This document shows, in pieces, positions 7,031 to 16,299 of a stretch of 18,708 nucleotides of DNA. The stretch is taken from contig JAJZWW010000015.1 in assembly GCA_021846485.1 (NCBI GenBank), positions 1 through 18,708 of the forward strand, in the 5' to 3' direction. The notes below the pieces were generated by a model. That model was not told the DNA's origin. It searched no databases and worked only from the letters and a program-made list of their open reading frames with translations. A program made the translations under genes and the position numbers. How positions within the stretch are numbered: the stretch's first letter is position 1; each line of letters begins with the position of its first letter. Source of the DNA: Actinomycetes bacterium. Lineage in GTDB: Bacteria; Actinomycetota; Acidimicrobiia; Acidimicrobiales; Palsa-688.

Positions 7031-8461
7031 ATGACCGATCGCTGGAGCGCCGGCGTCATCCCCTACGCCCAGATGGGCTACTGGAACCCGGACTACGAAC
7101 CGAAGCCCACGGACCTGCTGGCCGCCTTCCGGGTCACCCCCCAGCCGGGGGTGCCCCCCGAGGAGGCCGGGGCAGCCGTGGCCGGGGAATCCTCCACCGC
7201 CACCTGGACGGTGGTGTGGACCGACCGGCTGACGGCCAACACCCACTACCAGGCCAAGTGCTACCGGGTGGACCCGGTGCCGGGGAACCCCGAGCAGTAC
7301 ATCGCCCTGATCGCCTACGACCTCGACCTGTTCGAGGAGGGGTCGGTCGCCAACCTGACGTCGTCGATCATCGGCAACGTCTTCGGCTTCAAGGCGCTCC
7401 GGGCGCTTCGACTCGAGGACCTGCGGATCCCGCCGCACTACACCAAGACCTTCCAGGGTCCCGCCCACGGCATCGTCATGGAGCGGGAGTACCTCGACAA
7501 GTACGGTCGGCCGCTGCTCGGCGCCACCGTCAAGCCCAAGCTCGGCCTGTCGGCCCGCAACTACGGGCGGGTGGTCTACGAGGCCCTGCGCGGCGGGCTG
7601 GACTTCACCAAGGACGACGAGAACATCAACAGCCAGCCGTTCATGCGCTGGCGCGACCGGTGGCTGTACTGCATGGAGGCGGTCAACAAGGCGCAGGCCG
7701 AGACCGGCGAGGTCAAGGGCCACTACCTCAACTGCACCGCCGGGACCATGGAGCAGATGTACGAGCGGGCCGAGCTGGCGCGCGAGCTCGGCAGCGTCAT
7801 CGTGATGATCGACCTGACCGTCGGCTACACCGCCATCCAGTCCATGGCGACCTGGGCCCGCCGCAACGGCGTCATCCTCCACCTCCACCGGGCCGGGCAC
7901 TCCACCTACACCCGCCAGAAGAACCACGGCGTGAGCTTCCGGGTGATCGCCAAGTGGATGCGCCTCGCCGGCGTCGACCACCTCCACGCCGGCACCGTCG
8001 TCGGCAAGCTCGAGGGCGACCCGCACTCGGTCGCCGGCTTCTACGACACCCTCCGCCTCGACCACGTCGAGCCCGACCCGGCCAAAGGCCTGTACTTCGA
8101 GCAGGACTGGCTGTCGATGCCGGGCGTCATGCCGGTCGCCTCCGGTGGGATCCACGCCGGCCAGATGCACCAGCTGCTGCACCACCTCGGCGAGGACTGC
8201 ATCCTGCAGTTCGGCGGGGGCACTATCGGCCACCCCATGGGGATCGCCGCCGGCGCCACCGCCAACCGGGTCGCCCTGGAGGCGATGATCAAGGCACGCA
8301 ACGAGGGCCGCGACTACCTGGTCGAGGGCCCGGACATCCTGAAGGCCGCCGCCCGCCGCAGCCGGGAGCTCGACATGGCGCTCTCCACGTGGGGCGACGT
8401 GACCTTCACCTACGAGTCGACCGACGTCCCCGACGTGGTCGAGACCCCGGTGGTGGTCTGA
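7031..8461 (+). CDS. cbbL: RuBisCO large subunit, red-type form I (IC/ID-like)
   Basis: Carboxylates (and oxygenates) ribulose 1,5-bisphosphate in the cytosol; forms an L8S8 enzyme with the next gene product. Length is 476 aa. Active-site elements are complete: GATVKPKLGL (K168, K170), GGLDFTKDDEN with the lysine to be carbamylated (K194) and metal ligands D196/E197, LHLHRAGH (H286, R287), loop 6 GTVVGKLEGDP (K326), and the phosphate loop ILQFGGGTIGHPMG (391-404). The N-terminal SAGVIPYAQMGYWNPDYEPK and AGESSTATWTVVWTDRLTA are characteristic of red-type bacterial enzymes, in agreement with the hairpin-extended small subunit and CbbX downstream. GHYLNCTAGTME (230-241) departs slightly from the red-type sequence I recall for that stretch (GSYLNVTAATME). 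The stop is 1 nt before the cbbS ATG. Confidence 0.98.
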   Translation: MTDRWSAGVIPYAQMGYWNPDYEPKPTDLLAAFRVTPQPGVPPEEAGAAVAGESSTATWTVVWTDRLTANTHYQAKCYRVDPVPGNPEQYIALIAYDLDLFEEGSVANLTSSIIGNVFGFKALRALRLEDLRIPPHYTKTFQGPAHGIVMEREYLDKYGRPLLGATVKPKLGLSARNYGRVVYEALRGGLDFTKDDENINSQPFMRWRDRWLYCMEAVNKAQAETGEVKGHYLNCTAGTMEQMYERAELARELGSVIVMIDLTVGYTAIQSMATWARRNGVILHLHRAGHSTYTRQKNHGVSFRVIAKWMRLAGVDHLHAGTVVGKLEGDPHSVAGFYDTLRLDHVEPDPAKGLYFEQDWLSMPGVMPVASGGIHAGQMHQLLHHLGEDCILQFGGGTIGHPMGIAAGATANRVALEAMIKARNEGRDYLVEGPDILKAAARRSRELDMALSTWGDVTFTYESTDVPDVVETPVVV

Positions 8462-8462
8462 G

Positions 8463-8897
8463 ATGCGGATCACCCAGGGGACCTTCTCGATGCTCCCCGA
8501 CCTGACCGACGAGGAGATCTGCGCCCAGGTCCAGTACTGCTTGGACCGCGGGTGGGCGGTCTCGGTCGAGCACACCGACGATCCCCACCCCCGCAACACC
8601 TACTGGGACATGTGGGGCCTGCCGATGTTCGACCTGGGCGCCGCCGCCGGCGTGCTGGCCGAGGTGGCCGCCTGCCGGGAGGCGTTCTCGGACCGCTACG
8701 TGCGGGTCAACGCCTACGACGCCTCGCTCGGGCGCCAGACGGTCGCCTTGTCGTTCCTCGTGCAGCGCCCCACCGAGGAGCCGGGCTTCCGGCTGGAGCG
8801 GGCCGAGGGCCCCGACCGTCGCCAGGGCTACGGGTTGCACGCCTACGCGGCCGACCGGCCCGTCGGGGAGCGCTACCGGACCGGCCGGCACCCGTGA
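8463..8897 (+). CDS. cbbS: RuBisCO small subunit, red-type
   Basis: 144-aa small subunit of the L8S8 enzyme. It begins MRITQGTFSMLPDLTDEEIC and contains HTDDPHPRNTYWDMWGLPMF, both characteristic of red-type (IC/ID) small subunits, and RVNAYDASLGRQTVALSFLV. The C-terminal extension (EEPGFRLERAEGPDRR onward to AADRPVGERY) is the beta-hairpin that red-type enzymes insert into the central channel. The ATG is 1 nt after the cbbL stop, so expression is coupled to cbbL. Its stop overlaps the cbbX GTG by 4 nt (GTGA). There is no carboxysome gene nearby, so a free cytosolic RuBisCO is expected. Confidence 0.97.
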   Translation: MRITQGTFSMLPDLTDEEICAQVQYCLDRGWAVSVEHTDDPHPRNTYWDMWGLPMFDLGAAAGVLAEVAACREAFSDRYVRVNAYDASLGRQTVALSFLVQRPTEEPGFRLERAEGPDRRQGYGLHAYAADRPVGERYRTGRHP

Positions 8898-9883
8898 CCG
8901 GGGTGGACGCCGGCCGGGCCGCCTTCGGCATGCCCCGGAGCCCGGGCGCGACCGGGGACGCGGGCAGCGCCGGCGGGAGCGACGAGCCGGCGGCTCTTTC
9001 CCCAGTAGCTCCCGACGCGCGCCTCGACCCCGAGGAGGAACGGCGCGCGAGCAACCTCGACGCGGTCCTCGCCCGCCTCGACGCCGAGCTGGTCGGGTTG
9101 CTCCCGGTGAAGACCCGCATCCGGGAGATCGCCGCGCTCCTCCTCGTCGACCGCATGCGCCAGCGCTTCGGGCTCGCCGGGCAGCGGCCCACCTTGCACA
9201 TGTGCTTCACCGGGAGCCCGGGGACGGGTAAGACGACCGTCGCCGTGCGCATGGCCGAGCTCCTCCACGGCCTCGGATACCTCTCCAGGGGGCATCTCGT
9301 GGCCGTCACCCGCGACGACCTGGTCGGCCAGTACGTCGGGCACACCGCCCCGAAGACCAAGGAGGTCCTGAAACGGGCGATGGGTGGGGTGCTGTTCGTC
9401 GACGAGGCCTACTACCTCTACCGGGTGGACAACGAGCGGGACTACGGCCAGGAATCGATCGAGATCCTCTTGCAGGTCATGGAGAACAACCGGGAGGACC
9501 TGGTCGTGATCGGCGGCGGCTACAAGGACCGGATGGACACGTTCTTCTCGGCCAACCCGGGGATGAGCAGCCGCATTGCCCACCACATCGACTTCCCCGA
9601 CTATCCCGTCGAGGACCTGGCGGCGATAGGCCGGCTGATGCTCGCCCAGGCCGGCTACGAGCTGTCCCCGGACGCCGGCGGGGTGTGGATCGAGTACCTG
9701 CGCCGCCGTCGGGACCAGCCGCGCTTCGCCAACGCCCGCAGTGTCCGCAACGCCTTGGAACGAGCCCGGCTGCGCCACGCCGGCCGGGTGCTCGCCGCCG
9801 GCGTTCCCCTCGGCCGCGAGGAGCTCGTGCGGCTCGAACCGGAGGACCTCCTCGCCAGCCGGGTCTTCTCCGCGGGAGACTGA
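8894..9883 (+). CDS. cbbX: Red-type RuBisCO activase CbbX (AAA+ ATPase)
   Basis: Hexameric AAA+ remodeller that threads the RuBisCO large-subunit C-terminus through its pore to release inhibitory sugar phosphates. Motifs in the 329-aa protein: Walker A GSPGTGKTT (107-115), pore loop QYVGHTAPKTKEV (about 146-158), Walker B VLFVDEAYYLY (166-176), the family block NERDYGQESIEILLQVMENN, an Arg-finger region NPGMSSRIAHHIDFPDY (R227), and sensor-2-side FANARSVRNALERARLRHA. The start is GTG at 8894, overlapping the cbbS stop. This gives a Gly/Ala/Pro-rich N-terminus of about 50 residues before the conserved part (LDAVLARLDAELVGLLPVKT), longer than the usual CbbX; a later start cannot be excluded. 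Its presence with cbbLS confirms the red-type assignment. Confidence 0.96.
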   Translation: MTGVDAGRAAFGMPRSPGATGDAGSAGGSDEPAALSPVAPDARLDPEEERRASNLDAVLARLDAELVGLLPVKTRIREIAALLLVDRMRQRFGLAGQRPTLHMCFTGSPGTGKTTVAVRMAELLHGLGYLSRGHLVAVTRDDLVGQYVGHTAPKTKEVLKRAMGGVLFVDEAYYLYRVDNERDYGQESIEILLQVMENNREDLVVIGGGYKDRMDTFFSANPGMSSRIAHHIDFPDYPVEDLAAIGRLMLAQAGYELSPDAGGVWIEYLRRRRDQPRFANARSVRNALERARLRHAGRVLAAGVPLGREELVRLEPEDLLASRVFSAGD

Positions 9884-9884
9884 T

Positions 9885-9943
9885 CCGGCCGGTGCGGCCG
9901 GGCGACGAGCCCGCGACGGGCCCGCCACCCGGCCACCGGCCGG
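9885..9943. terminator. Nested inverted repeat, probable bidirectional terminator for cbbX and katG
   Basis: The arms CCGGCCGGTGCGGCCGGG (9885-9902) and CCCGGCCACCGGCCGG (9928-9943) are inverted copies apart from a two-base bulge. Between them is a second hairpin, GCCCG-CGA-CGGGC (9909-9921). The element fills the gap between the convergent stops of cbbX (9883) and katG (9955). It lacks a U-tract, as is common in high-GC actinobacteria. Confidence 0.65.
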
Positions 9944-9954
9944 TTCGGCTCGGG

Positions 9955-12150
<2,196 letters not shown>

Positions 12151-12223
12151 TGTCTCTCCTCCTGTTGTCCTGCACTGATTGGGTTGTTGGTGCTGTTGTC
12201 GGTCGTGTTGGGCTCGGGCGGGC
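12151..12223 (-). other. furA-katG intercistronic leader, G-poor with repeated ACAAC
   Basis: On the minus strand this 73-nt gap is unusually rich in A and C for its surroundings and contains repeated CAACA/ACAAC units, then AGGAGGAGAGACA before the katG ATG. It should be largely unstructured. It may help ribosome access or be a site of RNA cleavage separating furA from katG, as reported for actinobacterial furA-katG transcripts. Function here is inferred. Confidence 0.35.
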
Positions 12224-12685
12224 TCAGCCCGCGTGATCGGTCGCCTCGGGGGGCTTGGTCGGCTCGGGGGCGGCCGCCTGGCACTGGGGGCAGCGGCCCC
12301 AGAAGGTGACCTCGGCCTCGTCGATGGCGAAGCCATGGTCGTCGGGCAGCTCCAGGCAGGGGGCTTCGCCGACCACGCAGTCGACGTCGATGGCCGCGCC
12401 GCACCCCCGGCAGACCAGGTGGTGGTGGTTGTCGCCCGAGCGGGCCTCGAAGAGGGCGGCCCGGCCGGCGGGCACGATCCTGCGGGCCAGCCCGGCTTGG
12501 ACCAGAGTGGCGAGGGCGTCGTAGACCGCCTGGGTGGAGACCACCTGGATGCGGTCGTTGACCGCCGCGGTCACCTCGTCGGCGCGGTGGTGGCGACGCT
12601 CCTCGCGAAGGACGTCGAGGACGGCGATGCGCTGGGCGGTGCAGCGGAGCCCCGCCGCCCGGATGTCGGTCTCGCTGCTCGCCAT
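12224..12685 (-). CDS. furA: Fur-family peroxide/iron-responsive regulator (FurA-like)
   Basis: Metal-dependent repressor, predicted to control itself and katG. The 153-aa protein has the Fur winged helix (LRCTAQRIAVLDVLREE; VVSTQAVYDALATLVQAGLA), the histidine-rich metal site NHHHLVCRGCG (HHH 87-89), and two CxxC pairs (C92/C95 and C132/C135) for structural zinc. The ATG at 12685 with GGGAGGAG upstream is preferred over the in-frame GTG at 12727. That GTG begins only 3 nt after the predicted -10 box and would probably not be transcribed. The C-terminal tail (QAAAPEPTKPPEATDHAG) is Pro/Ala-rich and low in conserved character. PerR-like versus Fur-like sensing cannot be decided by sequence alone; pairing with katG favours peroxide sensing. 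Confidence 0.93.
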   Translation of the reverse strand: MASSETDIRAAGLRCTAQRIAVLDVLREERRHHRADEVTAAVNDRIQVVSTQAVYDALATLVQAGLARRIVPAGRAALFEARSGDNHHHLVCRGCGAAIDVDCVVGEAPCLELPDDHGFAIDEAEVTFWGRCPQCQAAAPEPTKPPEATDHAG

Positions 12686-12730
12686 GCTCCTCCCAGGGTC
12701 CCGGTCGCTTCCGACCTCGGTACACACCCA

Positions 12731-12759
12731 AGACTAGAATTGTTCCAGGATGCTGTCAA
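12731..12759 (-). promoter_or_regulatory. furA-katG promoter with overlapping palindromic operator
   Basis: On the minus strand, TTGACA (12754-12759) and TAGTCT (12731-12736) are 17 nt apart, an ideal spacing with a consensus -35. The start would be near 12724, giving about a 40-nt leader to the ATG at 12685. The palindrome CTAGAA-TTG-TTCCAG (12734-12748) lies between and over the boxes, overlapping the -10 element. It is AT-rich in a GC-rich window, which fits a Fur/PerR-type operator that would block RNA polymerase when bound (inference). Confidence 0.7.
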
Positions 12760-12913
12760 GTCCGGGTGACCGGCAGCGAGTGACGCCGGGACCGGGCTCG
12801 ATCCCCTGTGGCCGGCGGAATGCCCCTCGTGGCGGCAGTGTTGACTTCGCCTGCAGTGGCCCGCCGGCACGGATCGTCGCCCGGCAGGCCCGACGAGACG
12901 AGAGGAGTACCTG
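12760..12913 (+). promoter_or_regulatory. Upstream region of the pirin gene
   Basis: This region lies between the furA promoter and the pirin gene. TTGACT at 12841-12846 is a possible -35 box facing pirin, but no convincing -10 follows at 16-18 nt. GAGAGGAG before the ATG at 12914 is a good ribosome-binding site. No gene or repeat is seen. Confidence 0.3.
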
Positions 12914-13915
12914 ATGCCCGCGGTGACCGTCGACGACGTCCTTGTCCTTCCGCGCATTGCCACGCCGGACCCCATGGCTGTCCGTGAGCGCCCGGTGCGC
13001 TCGGTGACCACCGCCCCGGCGGGCTTCGAGGGTGAGGGCTTCCCGGTGCGACGGGCCTTCGCCGGGGTCCCCCAGTCCGAGCTCGACCCCTTCGTGCACA
13101 TGGACCAGATGGGTGAGGTCGACTACGCGCCGGGGGAGCCCAAGGGCACCCCATGGCACCCCCACCGGGGATTCGAGACGGTGACCTACATGATCGACGG
13201 GACCTTCGACCACCAGGACTCCAACGGGGGCGGCGGGCGGATCACCAACGGCGACACCCAGTGGATGACCGCTGGCGCCGGCATCCTCCACATCGAGGCG
13301 CCCCCCGAGCAGCTGGTGGTGTCCGGCGGGCTGTTCCACGGGGTCCAGCTGTGGGTCAACCTGCCGGCTGCGGACAAGTGGACCCCGCCCCGCTACCAGG
13401 ACATCCGTGGATCCGAGGCCGCCCTGCTCACCACCGAGGACGGCGGGGCGCTGGTGAGGGTCGTCGCCGGTGAGGTCGGCGGTCACCGTGGCCCGGGCTC
13501 GACCCACACGCCGATCACCTTGGCGCACGCCACGGTCAGCCCCGGTGCCCGCCTCGCGCTGCCCTGGCCGGAGGCTTACAACGCCCTCGTCTACGTCCTG
13601 TCCGGGAGGGGCCGGGCGGGCGCCGAGCGCCGGCCGGTGCACGCCGGCCAGCTGGTCGTCTTCGGCCCGGGGGACGCTGTCGGCCTCGCCGCCGAGCCCG
13701 CCCAGGAGAGCGCCAGCCCGACGCTCGAGGTCCTGGTCCTCGGGGGACGGCCGATCAGGGAGCCGGTCGTGCACTACGGGCCGTTCGTCATGAACACCCG
13801 CGCGGAGATCATGCAGGCCATGGAGGACTACCAGGCCGGAAGGCTCGGGCGGGTCCCGGCTGAGGCGATGCCCCACCGCCACCCGGGGGACGAGGACCTG
13901 GGCGCCGGGAACTGA
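12914..13915 (+). CDS. Pirin family protein
   Basis: Bicupin of the pirin family, 333 aa. The conserved N-terminal cupin holds the block DPFVHMDQMGEVDYAPGEPK, then TPWHPHRGFETVTYMIDGTF, then GDTQWMTAGAGILHIEAP. The four metal ligands expected from characterised pirins are H82, H84, H126 and E128. The C-terminal cupin (about 190-280) ends with the usual GRPIREPVVHYGPFVMNTRA, then EIMQAMEDYQAGRLG. Bacterial pirins may act as quercetinase-like dioxygenases or as redox-linked regulators; which applies here is unknown. About 30 N-terminal residues before the conserved core are extra. It lies back-to-back with furA, suggesting an oxidative-stress context only by proximity. The start has a clear ribosome-binding site (GAGAGGAG). 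Confidence 0.93.
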   Translation: MPAVTVDDVLVLPRIATPDPMAVRERPVRSVTTAPAGFEGEGFPVRRAFAGVPQSELDPFVHMDQMGEVDYAPGEPKGTPWHPHRGFETVTYMIDGTFDHQDSNGGGGRITNGDTQWMTAGAGILHIEAPPEQLVVSGGLFHGVQLWVNLPAADKWTPPRYQDIRGSEAALLTTEDGGALVRVVAGEVGGHRGPGSTHTPITLAHATVSPGARLALPWPEAYNALVYVLSGRGRAGAERRPVHAGQLVVFGPGDAVGLAAEPAQESASPTLEVLVLGGRPIREPVVHYGPFVMNTRAEIMQAMEDYQAGRLGRVPAEAMPHRHPGDEDLGAGN

Positions 13916-13936
13916 ACAGCATCCCGGGGCAGGCCG

Positions 13937-13965
13937 TTGCGCCCCCCACGGCCGCGCCCTAGTGT
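13937..13965 (+). promoter_or_regulatory. Weak candidate promoter upstream of the TMADH-like gene
   Basis: TTGCGC (13937-13942) and TAGTGT (13960-13965) are 17 nt apart in the 179-nt gap after pirin. The -10 lies in a short AT-richer island (AGTGTGAAACAT). This is a pattern match only; read-through from pirin is an alternative. Confidence 0.3.
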
Positions 13966-13987
13966 GAAACATCGTCCACTGAGGTTG

Positions 13988-14050
13988 ATGGCGACCGAGG
14001 ACCAGACGGGGGAGGCGAGCGTCGACGATGGGGGTGTCCGCAGCGGCTGA
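13988..14050 (+). CDS. Possible 20-aa leader peptide ORF
   Basis: An ATG preceded by GAGG at 3 nt opens a 20-codon frame (MATEDQTGEASVDDGGVRSG) ending 44 nt before the TMADH-like gene. It is acidic and hydrophilic and matches no family I know. Short frames are frequent by chance at this GC content, so it is listed as low-confidence content of this gap. Confidence 0.15.
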   Translation: MATEDQTGEASVDDGGVRSG

Positions 14051-14094
14051 CGACCACCTGCCCGGACGGTCGAGGCGCAGGAGGTTCTGACGGC

Positions 14095-16299
14095 ATGGCC
14101 CGAGACCCGAAGTACGACGTCCTCTTCGAGCCGGTGAAGATCGGCCCGAAGACGCTCCGCAACCGCTTCTACCAGGTGCCCCACTGCATCGGGGCCGGCT
14201 CCGAGAAGCCCGGCTTCCAGGCCTACCACCGGGGGATCAAGGCGGAGGGCGGCTGGGCGGCGTGTTGCACCGAGTACTGCTCCATCCACCCCGAGTCGGA
14301 CGACACCATGCGCGTCTCGGCCCGCATCTGGGACGACGGCGACGTCCAGAACCTCTCGGCGATGTGCGACCGCCTCCACCAGTACGGTGCCCTGGCCGGC
14401 ATCGAGCTGTGGTACGGGGGCCCGCACGCCCCGTGCATGGAGACCCGCGACACCCCCCGCGGACCGAGCCAGATCGCCTCGGAGTTCGAGTCCAACATCT
14501 ACCCCCGCTACATGGACCGCGACGACATCGCGCTCGTCCAGAAGTACTACGTGGACGCCGCGGTCAGGGCCCGCGAGGCGGGCTTCGACATCATCTACGT
14601 CTACGGGGCCCACAGCTACCTCCCCCTGCAGTTCCTCTCCCCCTGGGCCAACAAGCGCACCGACGAGTACGGGGGCAGCTTCGAGAACCGGGCACGGTTC
14701 TGGAAAGAGAGCCTGGAGAAGGTCCGTGAAGCCGTCGGCGACGACTGCGCCATCGCCTCCCGGTTCGCGGTCGACACCCTCTACGGACCTGCCGGTGTCG
14801 AGCTGGAGAAGGACGGCATCCGCTTCGTCGAGCACGTGGACCACCTCGTGGACCTGTGGGACCTCACCGTCGGCGACATCGCCGAGTGGGGCCAGAACGC
14901 CGGCCCGTCGCGCTTTTTCGAGGAGAACCACGAGAAGCCCTACACCGGTCGGATCAAGCCGGGCAACCACACCGACAAGCCGGTGGTCGGGGTCGGTCGG
15001 ATCACCAACCCCGACACCATGGTCGCCATCATCGCCTCCGGGCAGTTCGACATCATCGGCGCGGCCCGGCCTTCGATCTCCGACCCGTTCCTGCCGAAGA
15101 AGATCGAGGAGGGCCGCCTCGACGACATCCGGGAGTGCATCGGCTGCAACCAGTGCATCTCCCGGTGGGAGATCGGCGGACCGCCGATGGTCTGCACCCA
15201 GAACGCCACCGCCGGCGAGGAGTACCGTCGCGGCTGGCACCCGGAGCGGTTCCACAAGGCGGCCAACGCCGACAAGGGCGTGCTGGTGGTCGGCGCCGGG
15301 CCCGCGGGCATGGAGTGCGCCATGATCCTCGGCAAGCGGGAGATGTCCGCGGTCCACCTGGTCGAGGCCGGCCCGGAGATCGGCGGCAACGTCAACTGGG
15401 TGTCGACCCTCGGCCACTCCGACGGCAAGGAGAACATCTTCCGCGGCACCGCCCGGGGGCTCGGCGACTGGAAGCGGGTGGTCAACTACCGCCAGGTCCA
15501 GCTGGACAAGCTGCGCAACGTGGAGGTCCACACCAACAGCCGCCTGACCGCCGCGGCGGCCCGGGAGTACGGCGCGGAGATCGTCGTCGTGGCCACCGGT
15601 TGCCACTGGGCCACCGACGGGCTCAACAGCACCACCCACGACGTGGTGCCCGGGGTCGACGCCACCTCCCACGACTGGCAGCTCACCCCCGAGGACCTCG
15701 CCCTCGGTCGCAAGCCGGTCGGCCATCGGGTGCTGATCATGGACAACGAGGCCTACTTCATGGGCGTGACGCTCGCCCAGAAGCTCGCCGGCGAGGGCCA
15801 CGAGGTCCACCTGCTCACCCAGCGGGCCGACGTCGGCCAGTACATGGACTACACCCTCGAAGCCCCGATGATGCACCGGGAGCTGCACCGCCTGCACGTG
15901 GACATCCGCCCGGAGACGATGATCGAGCAGGTGGAGCCCGGAGTGGTCACCGCCTACAACGTGTGGGACCCCTCGCACAAGGAACGCTTCGAGGTGGACA
16001 CCCTGGTGCTCTGCACCGCCCGGGTGTCCGACGACGGTCTCTATCGCGAGCTGAAGGCCGACCGGGAGGCCCTGGAGGCCAACGGGGTCGAGGCGCTGTA
16101 CCTGATCGGCGACGCGGCCGCCCCGCGGATGATCGTCGACTGCGTGTTCGACGGGCACCGCCTCGCCCGGGAGATCGACAGCCCCAACCCGGCGGTCCCC
16201 CTGCCGTTCATCAGGGAGCGGCGTCTCTGGGGGAGCACCTCCAACAAGGAGTTCGAAGCCCAGCTGCTCGCCTCTTCCGACATGGCACCCATGGCGTGA
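14095..16299 (+). CDS. tmd: Trimethylamine/dimethylamine dehydrogenase-like Fe-S flavoprotein
   Basis: Old-yellow-enzyme-type oxidoreductase, 734 aa, strongly resembling trimethylamine dehydrogenase (TMADH) along its whole length. The FMN TIM-barrel (about 1-340) starts DVLFEPVKIGPKTLRNRFYQ and has C31 in QVPHCIGAG, the position of the 6-S-cysteinyl-FMN cysteine (C30 in TMADH without Met). The 4Fe-4S ligands C348, C351, C354 and C367 lie in CIGCNQCISRWEIGGPPMVC. The C-terminal part has a dinucleotide fold (VLVVGAGPAGMECAM) and a final flavin-type motif (ALYLIGDAAAPRMIVDCVF). The aromatic cage for trimethylammonium appears kept (Y61, W265, W358); a Tyr at 61 argues against the dimethylamine enzyme. 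Of the triad Tyr-His-Asp, Y170 and H173 are present but the third position is N268. Natural electron acceptors of this family are ETFs. AGGAGG lies 10 nt before the ATG. The 3' end overlaps a dioxygenase gene. Confidence 0.88.
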   Translation: MARDPKYDVLFEPVKIGPKTLRNRFYQVPHCIGAGSEKPGFQAYHRGIKAEGGWAACCTEYCSIHPESDDTMRVSARIWDDGDVQNLSAMCDRLHQYGALAGIELWYGGPHAPCMETRDTPRGPSQIASEFESNIYPRYMDRDDIALVQKYYVDAAVRAREAGFDIIYVYGAHSYLPLQFLSPWANKRTDEYGGSFENRARFWKESLEKVREAVGDDCAIASRFAVDTLYGPAGVELEKDGIRFVEHVDHLVDLWDLTVGDIAEWGQNAGPSRFFEENHEKPYTGRIKPGNHTDKPVVGVGRITNPDTMVAIIASGQFDIIGAARPSISDPFLPKKIEEGRLDDIRECIGCNQCISRWEIGGPPMVCTQNATAGEEYRRGWHPERFHKAANADKGVLVVGAGPAGMECAMILGKREMSAVHLVEAGPEIGGNVNWVSTLGHSDGKENIFRGTARGLGDWKRVVNYRQVQLDKLRNVEVHTNSRLTAAAAREYGAEIVVVATGCHWATDGLNSTTHDVVPGVDATSHDWQLTPEDLALGRKPVGHRVLIMDNEAYFMGVTLAQKLAGEGHEVHLLTQRADVGQYMDYTLEAPMMHRELHRLHVDIRPETMIEQVEPGVVTAYNVWDPSHKERFEVDTLVLCTARVSDDGLYRELKADREALEANGVEALYLIGDAAAPRMIVDCVFDGHRLAREIDSPNPAVPLPFIRERRLWGSTSNKEFEAQLLASSDMAPMA

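Noticed and set aside
7031..8461. RuBisCO-like (form IV) protein instead of true RuBisCO
   Set aside because: All catalytic residues are present, and a small subunit and CbbX follow, so it is a genuine form I enzyme.
6977..8599. 540-codon minus-strand frame opposite cbbL
   Set aside because: Antisense to a RuBisCO gene with all active-site residues; composition is typical of shadow frames.
12151..12336. N-terminal extension of KatG back to 12336
   Set aside because: It would overlap the furA coding region and gives Pro/Arg/Ser-rich sequence unlike KatG; the ATG at 12150 has an excellent ribosome-binding site.
12686..12727. 14-residue N-terminal extension of the Fur-family protein from the GTG at 12727
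   Set aside because: The GTG lies 3 nt after the predicted -10 box and has no ribosome-binding site; the ATG at 12685 has GGGAGGAG and begins at the normal Fur N-terminus.
13828..16158. 776-codon minus-strand frame opposite the TMADH-like gene
   Set aside because: Antisense shadow with Val/Gly/Asp/His-rich low-complexity translation; the plus strand encodes a complete recognisable enzyme.
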